From Candidatus Solirubrobacter pratensis (GTDB lineage Bacteria > Actinomycetota > Thermoleophilia > Solirubrobacterales > Solirubrobacteraceae), in contig NZ_KE384481.1 of assembly GCF_000425945.1 (NCBI RefSeq), forward strand, positions 62,001 through 126,000: a stretch of 64,000 nt of DNA. The letters are read 5' to 3'. A program made the translations under genes and the position numbers. Shown in pieces: positions 59,513 through 64,000 of this stretch (position 1 is its first letter; each line of letters begins with the position of its first letter). Below the pieces are notes generated by a model. The model was not told where the DNA came from, searched no databases, and worked only from the letters and a program-made list of their open reading frames with translations.

Positions 59513-62500
59513 CGACGGACCTCCTTTGCCCTCAGGGTCACGGTCAGGCGCTTGGTCAGCGCCGGCTTGGTGGTGACGCGCACGGACTGCGTTCCGCGCT
59601 TGCCGCCGACCCGGATCCGGACCTTCATGGTCCGGCCGGAGAACTTCGCGCTGCGGCCCGCGAGGGCGACCTTGCCCATGCACTTCGCCGCGCACTTCAG
59701 GCGCAGCGTGACCGCGCCCTTGACGACCTTCAGCTCGCGACCCGCGTCCAGCAGGCGAGCGGTGCGCGGATCGGGGATGAGGACGACGTCGTCGCCGCGG
59801 ACCGGTCCGCCGCCGAGGTCGAGCGTCGGGAACACGGCCATTCGGCCGACCCGCTCCACCTGGTTGCGCGTCGCCTGCGGCAGCTCGAGGCGGACGGTCA
59901 CGGTCTCGCCGGGCTGAGCCGAGAAGGGCGTGCGGGCGAGCGTGATCGCGTCGCGCGGCACCACCTTGGCGATGCCGGCCCTCACCCTCTCCATCGCCAG
60001 CCCGACCGTGCCGTTGCAGGCGGGGCCGGACGCCGGGCAGGAGACGGCCAGCGCCGCCGCGCCGTCGGTCCCGAGCGCCAGCGCGGAGCCGCCGGCCGCC
60101 GCCGCCGAGGCGGCGCCGCTCGGCCGCACCACGCGCCCGGTGACGCCGTCGATCACCGTCACCGGCGGCGCGGTGTCGACGCGGAACGTCCACACGGCGG
60201 GCGACGGGTCGACGTTGTCCGCGGCGTCGATCGCGCGCGCCTGGAAGCGGTGCTCCCCGTCCGCCAGCGCGTCGGTCGTCCACGGCGACGTACACGGCGT
60301 CCAGGCGCCGTCGTCCAGCCGGCACTCGAAGCGCGAGCCGGGCTCGCCGGCGCGCAGCGCGAAGCCCGCGCGGTTGACGTTGGTGACCTGCTTCGGCCCG
60401 GACGCGATCACGGTGTTGGGCGCGACCGTGTCGACGGTGAACGTCCGCGTGGCGGGCGTCTCGTCGGCGCCGAACGCGTCCACCGCCCGCACCTCGAGCT
60501 GATACGTCCGGTCGGCCAGCGGGCCCGGGCGGAAGTCGCTGTCGCACGCCTCCCACGCGGCGGGGACGAAGCGGCACTCGTACGTGATCCCGTGGTCCTT
60601 GGAGGCCACCAGCTCCAGGCGCGGCTCCGGCCCGTTGGTGGGGCCGGTCGGGCCGCCGTAGATCGCCGTGTTCGGCTTGGCGCCCTCGATCGGGCGCGCC
60701 GTCACCGAGGCCGTGGTCTCGCCGAGGTCGGCGATGCCGGTCGAGGTCACGCCCGCGGCGGGCGCGGCGGTCGCCGTCGTGATCGCGACCCGCTCGCCGT
60801 TGCGGTGGGTGATGCCGAAGTGCAGCTCGCCCATGCCGTGGCCGGCGATGCTGAACGGCCCGTCCCACTTCCCCGCCACCGGGTCGGCGGTCGTGAGGCC
60901 GGTCGTCGAGCCCGCGTCGTAGTCCCACGCGGCGCCGGAGTCGGCGACGATCGGGCCGGCGTCGCGCGCGACGCCGTTGGCGTTGCGGACGGTGACGGTG
61001 AAGCCGTTCTGGTCGAGCGGCTGCACCTCGGCCTTGTCGGGCTCGAGCCTGACCGTCAGCGGGATCGTGCCGTCAGGGCCGAAGGCGCCGAGCGAGCCGC
61101 GCGTCGCCTCGCCGTGCGCAGGCACGCCGACGGCCCAGCCGATCGCCGGCTCCGGGTCGGTCGCGTCGCAGGCGCAGGTGTCGTCCAGCGGCTGCCCGAG
61201 CCGGGCGAGCACGTCGCCGCCGGCCTGGTGGCGCGCGCCCGGGGTGAGCGGCAGCAGCGCCGCGACCGTGCCGGTGACGTCGCAGCCCGCCATCGCCGTG
61301 CCGGCGTCGTGCACCGGATGGCCCGGCTTGCAGCGGGCGGCGCGGTACACGATCGCGTCGCGCGCGGCGTCGCCGCCGTTGACGAGCGCGACGTCGGTCC
61401 GATACCAGGCGGCACCGGCGACGTACTGGTCGGTCTGGCGGACCTGGACGCCGGTGTCGCCGAGCGCGACGACCGTCACCAGCGTCGCAAGATCGCCGTC
61501 CTGCGACACGTCCTGGCGGACCGGCGTGTACGGCGTGACGCCATCGACGTGCTCCGGCGGGCCGTAGACCTTGCCGCCGAGCGCGACGAACGTGCCGCAG
61601 GCGCCGCCGCCGGCGGCGAACAGCTCCTTGCCACGCACCGCGCTGCAGCGCAGGTTCTTGTCGACGCCGAGGAAGTCGAGCGGCTGCGTCCCGGCCGTCA
61701 GGACGCCCTTGATCGCGACGACCTCGCGCTCGTAGGTGACCGCGTTGGAGCCGTCGTCCTCGACGGTGAGCTTGACGACGAAGCTGCCCTCGTCGGCGTA
61801 CATGTGGCTCGGCTTGATCTCGTTCGAGCCCTCCCCATCGCCGAAGTCCCAGCGATAGGTCAGGATCTCGCCGTCGGAGTCGGTCGAGCCGGAGCCGTCG
61901 AACGCGAGCGCGAGCGGACCCGTGATGCGCGCCGACGCGTCGGCGACCGGCGGCTTGTCGAACCAGTCGTAGACGTCGCCGGACTCGTCGCCGTTGCCGT
62001 CGGCGAAGTCGTCGATCATGTTGGCGGAGGTCGTGTCGAACGCGATCCGGCGGCCGTCGGCGCTCATCGAGACGCCGAACAGGCCGGCCAGCGGCGACGA
62101 CGCCACGGCCGAGACGCGGTCGCGCAGCAGGTCGGTGCGGCGCAGGTCGCCGCGCGGGTCGTCCGGCTCGCTGTCGGCGTCGAGCTCCCACAGGCCGTAG
62201 AGCACGAAGCGGCCCTCGTCGTCGATCGCCTGCACGGTGGGGTGCGTAGGGACGCCGTCCTGCGGCGTGTCGCCGTGGGCGACGAGGCGGGCGGGCTCGT
62301 TCCGCCTGCGGGCGTACAAATCCTCGCCGGCGACGCCGTTGTGGTCGGCGAACCCCGCGATCACGTCGTCGGCGGCGCTCTGCCAGGTGGCGGTGGCGCC
62401 ATCGCCGCTCAGGCGGGCGGTGGCGATGTGGCCGCCGGTGCCGGCGGCCGGATCGTCGTGCGCCGAGGTCACGAGCGTCGCGCCGCCGGCCGTCATGTCG

Positions 62501-64000
62501 ATCCGGTAGAGCTGCTCGCCCTCGCCGTGATAGGCCTCCGCGACGTTCGGCGCGGTGCTGCCGAACAGCACGGTCGCGCCGTCGGCCGAGAGCAGGCCGC
62601 CGGTCGCGGCGCCGCCGGCCGGGTCGGCCTTGCCCCACGCGTGGTCGACGAGCCGGGTCGCGCCGGCGTCGTTCCAGTAGAGGTGGCCGCTGGAGAGGTA
62701 CAGCACGCGCGTGCCGTCGGCCGAGACCTGCGGGTGCGCGGCGTCGGCGGCGAGCTTCGCGCCCTCGCGGTAGACGGCGCCGCCGGCGGTGTAGACGACG
62801 GTCGAGCCGTCGCGCGAGATGGCGTGCTCGGCGGCCTCGCCGACGTGCACGACGCGGGTCGACTTCTCCTGCACGTCGCGCACGACGAGCGCGGGCCTGG
62901 TCACGCCGTCCTCGGTGACGGTGGAGCGCAGCGCGACGTAGCGCCCGTCGGCGCTGATCCGCGGGTCGGTGCCGTCGGCGACGTGCTCCGTCGCGCCAGT
63001 GCGCAGGTTGCGCCGGTAGACCTTGCCCGCGGACTCGTACGCCACGTAGTCGCCGCCGAGGACCGCGGCGCGGCTGCCCTGCGCGTTCGACACGCCGCCC
63101 TCGCCGCTGACGAGGCGCAGGTGGTCGTTGGCGAGCGCGACCCGATACACGACGGTCCGCGTCGTCGTGTTGCCGGCGCGGTCGGTCGCGGTGACCGTGA
63201 ACTCCTTCCGGCCGACCGTGTCGGTGTCGATCGGCGCCCCCGCGCCGGCGCTGCCGACGCATTGATCCAGGCCCGAGCCGCCGACATCGCGGCACGTGAA
63301 CTGGGCCTCGTAGATGCGGTCCTTGCGGTAGATGCCGCCCTCGACGGGGTTGCGGATCGTGATGTCGGGCGCGATCACGTCGGCGTCGCTGATCGTGTGG
63401 TCGACCCACGCGAAGGCGTCGGAGCCCTGGTCGTTGGCGTCGAGGAAGCCGTCGAGCAGGTTGTCGGCGTCGGTGCGGTAGGCGACGGTCTGGCCGTCGC
63501 CGCTGATCGCGCCGTCCACGACCTCCTGCTCGGGCCCGTCGCCGGCACGCTCGCTGACGAGCGAGACGTCGTGACCGGTGAGCTCGACCCGGTACAGCAC
63601 ATCGTGGCCGTGGCGCGCCGCCGGGACGCCCAGATCGCTCGCGGACGAGCGCACCACCGCGTAGCGGCCGTCGGCGGACAGCGCTTCCAGCGCGCTCGCG
63701 GCGTCGCCGGTCCAGGACGAGCCCTTGCCGCCGACGCTCACGAGCGTCGCCTGCGTCTCGGGCTGGGCGCCGAACCGGCGCACCCATACGTCGGTGCCCG
63801 CGGCGCCGCGCCCGTTGGCATCGTTGAAGCTCTCGGACAGCCACTCCTGATCGCTCGTGAAGGCCACGACGGTGCCGTCGGCGCTCAGCGCGGCCGTGGT
63901 GAGGACGCTGCCCTCGGCGCCCATGCGCGGCGATCCGTGCTGGGCGCTGACGAGGTGCGCGGCCGGCTCGGCCGGGCGGCGCAGGTAGAGGTCCGGTGCG
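59509..64000 (-). CDS. Giant secreted protein with beta-propeller-like repeats, PKD and Ig-like domains (5' end outside)
   Basis: The frame is open to the right edge; at least 1496 residues are visible, so signal peptide and true length are unknown. The N-terminal half has many WD40/TolB-like repeats marked by ISADGRYVAL, VSADGTRVLYLS, LSADGATVLFGS and MSADGRRIAFDT. A PKD domain follows (LAFDGSGSTDSDGEILTYRWDFGDGEG), then a Cys-rich region, two Ig-like repeats with paired Cys (FECRLDDGAWTPCTSPW) and a basic beta C-terminus. Such proteins act at the cell surface in binding polymers or partners. The stop overlaps the next ATG (ATGA), making it the first visible gene of the operon. Confidence 0.8.
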   Translation of the reverse strand, partial: APDLYLRRPAEPAAHLVSAQHGSPRMGAEGSVLTTAALSADGTVVAFTSDQEWLSESFNDANGRGAAGTDVWVRRFGAQPETQATLVSVGGKGSSWTGDAASALEALSADGRYAVVRSSASDLGVPAARHGHDVLYRVELTGHDVSLVSERAGDGPEQEVVDGAISGDGQTVAYRTDADNLLDGFLDANDQGSDAFAWVDHTISDADVIAPDITIRNPVEGGIYRKDRIYEAQFTCRDVGGSGLDQCVGSAGAGAPIDTDTVGRKEFTVTATDRAGNTTTRTVVYRVALANDHLRLVSGEGGVSNAQGSRAAVLGGDYVAYESAGKVYRRNLRTGATEHVADGTDPRISADGRYVALRSTVTEDGVTRPALVVRDVQEKSTRVVHVGEAAEHAISRDGSTVVYTAGGAVYREGAKLAADAAHPQVSADGTRVLYLSSGHLYWNDAGATRLVDHAWGKADPAGGAATGGLLSADGATVLFGSTAPNVAEAYHGEGEQLYRIDMTAGGATLVTSAHDDPAAGTGGHIATARLSGDGATATWQSAADDVIAGFADHNGVAGEDLYARRRNEPARLVAHGDTPQDGVPTHPTVQAIDDEGRFVLYGLWELDADSEPDDPRGDLRRTDLLRDRVSAVASSPLAGLFGVSMSADGRRIAFDTTSANMIDDFADGNGDESGDVYDWFDKPPVADASARITGPLALAFDGSGSTDSDGEILTYRWDFGDGEGSNEIKPSHMYADEGSFVVKLTVEDDGSNAVTYEREVVAIKGVLTAGTQPLDFLGVDKNLRCSAVRGKELFAAGGGACGTFVALGGKVYGPPEHVDGVTPYTPVRQDVSQDGDLATLVTVVALGDTGVQVRQTDQYVAGAAWYRTDVALVNGGDAARDAIVYRAARCKPGHPVHDAGTAMAGCDVTGTVAALLPLTPGARHQAGGDVLARLGQPLDDTCACDATDPEPAIGWAVGVPAHGEATRGSLGAFGPDGTIPLTVRLEPDKAEVQPLDQNGFTVTVRNANGVARDAGPIVADSGAAWDYDAGSTTGLTTADPVAGKWDGPFSIAGHGMGELHFGITHRNGERVAITTATAAPAAGVTSTGIADLGETTASVTARPIEGAKPNTAIYGGPTGPTNGPEPRLELVASKDHGITYECRFVPAAWEACDSDFRPGPLADRTYQLEVRAVDAFGADETPATRTFTVDTVAPNTVIASGPKQVTNVNRAGFALRAGEPGSRFECRLDDGAWTPCTSPWTTDALADGEHRFQARAIDAADNVDPSPAVWTFRVDTAPPVTVIDGVTGRVVRPSGAASAAAAGGSALALGTDGAAALAVSCPASGPACNGTVGLAMERVRAGIAKVVPRDAITLARTPFSAQPGETVTVRLELPQATRNQVERVGRMAVFPTLDLGGGPVRGDDVVLIPDPRTARLLDAGRELKVVKGAVTLRLKCAAKCMGKVALAGRSAKFSGRTMKVRIRVGGKRGTQSVRVTTKPALTKRLTVTLRAKEVRR

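Overview
The window is a very GC-rich stretch of bacterial chromosome, with almost all codons ending in G or C. Gene content and promoter style point to a high-GC actinobacterium. The mix of LCAT-like lipase, Ig-like secreted proteins, F420-type enzymes and ethylmalonyl-CoA enzymes suggests the Solirubrobacterales (Thermoleophilia); this placement is inference. Genes are tightly packed, and many same-strand neighbours overlap by 1-4 bases (ATGA, GTGA, TGATG). Several genes look leaderless: a TAnnnT -10 box lies 6-8 bases before the start codon. No rRNA, tRNA, CRISPR array, transposase or integrase was seen.

Layout. 1-8 kb: end of a branched-chain amino acid type binding protein, a ChrB-like protein, an NMT1/THI5-type ABC transporter pair with a possible thiamine-riboswitch remnant, an HtrA-like protease, a MarR/MFS efflux pair with two operator-like palindromes, and a CorA-type channel. 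8-13.6 kb: SDR, Gfo/Idh oxidoreductase, crotonyl-CoA carboxylase/reductase with a small partner, and a divergent MFS/TetR pair. 13.6-15.2 kb: a gene-free block of direct repeats, tandem repeats and large stem-loops. 15.2-22.8 kb: a probable deoxysugar (L-fucose-like) locus with MBL hydrolase, fuconolactonase-like amidohydrolase, half of a sugar permease, aldo/keto reductase, a large secreted GH95-like protein and a FadR-type regulator. 23-28.6 kb: orphan histidine kinase, HxlR/hydrolase pair, FAH-family enzyme, and an encapsulin with its ferritin-like cargo. 28.6-33 kb: aldo/keto reductase, ethylmalonyl-CoA mutase with its MeaB GTPase, cupin. 33.2-48 kb: an inositol catabolic region (iolE-C-B-A, two LacI regulators, ABC importer, two Gfo/Idh dehydrogenases including iolG, iolD, a PfkB kinase). 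48.7-50.8 kb: F420-type oxidoreductase, DUF2630 protein, lipoprotein, unknown protein. 50.8-64 kb: a minus-strand operon of four large exported proteins, the first running off the window end.

How the parts work together. Inositol import (41-43.9 kb) feeds IolG, IolE, IolD, IolB, IolC and IolA. The first product can be made and carried to malonate semialdehyde and acetyl-CoA, but no classical IolJ aldolase is present. A HpcH/HpaI aldolase just upstream of iolE is a candidate neighbour. Two perfect 14-bp palindromes, one before iolE and one at the start of the importer operon, are probably LacI-family operators. Ccr and ethylmalonyl-CoA mutase, though 20 kb apart, are signature enzymes of the ethylmalonyl-CoA pathway for acetyl-CoA assimilation. 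The encapsulin and EncFtn pair should form an iron-storing nanocompartment.

The best candidates for something undescribed are the four-gene export operon at 50.8-64 kb, whose proteins share a two-cysteine Ig-like repeat and a second shared domain I do not recognise, and the structured repeat block at 13.6-15.2 kb. Other points of interest are a LacI gene with no ordinary start codon and a protease gene that runs antisense into it.
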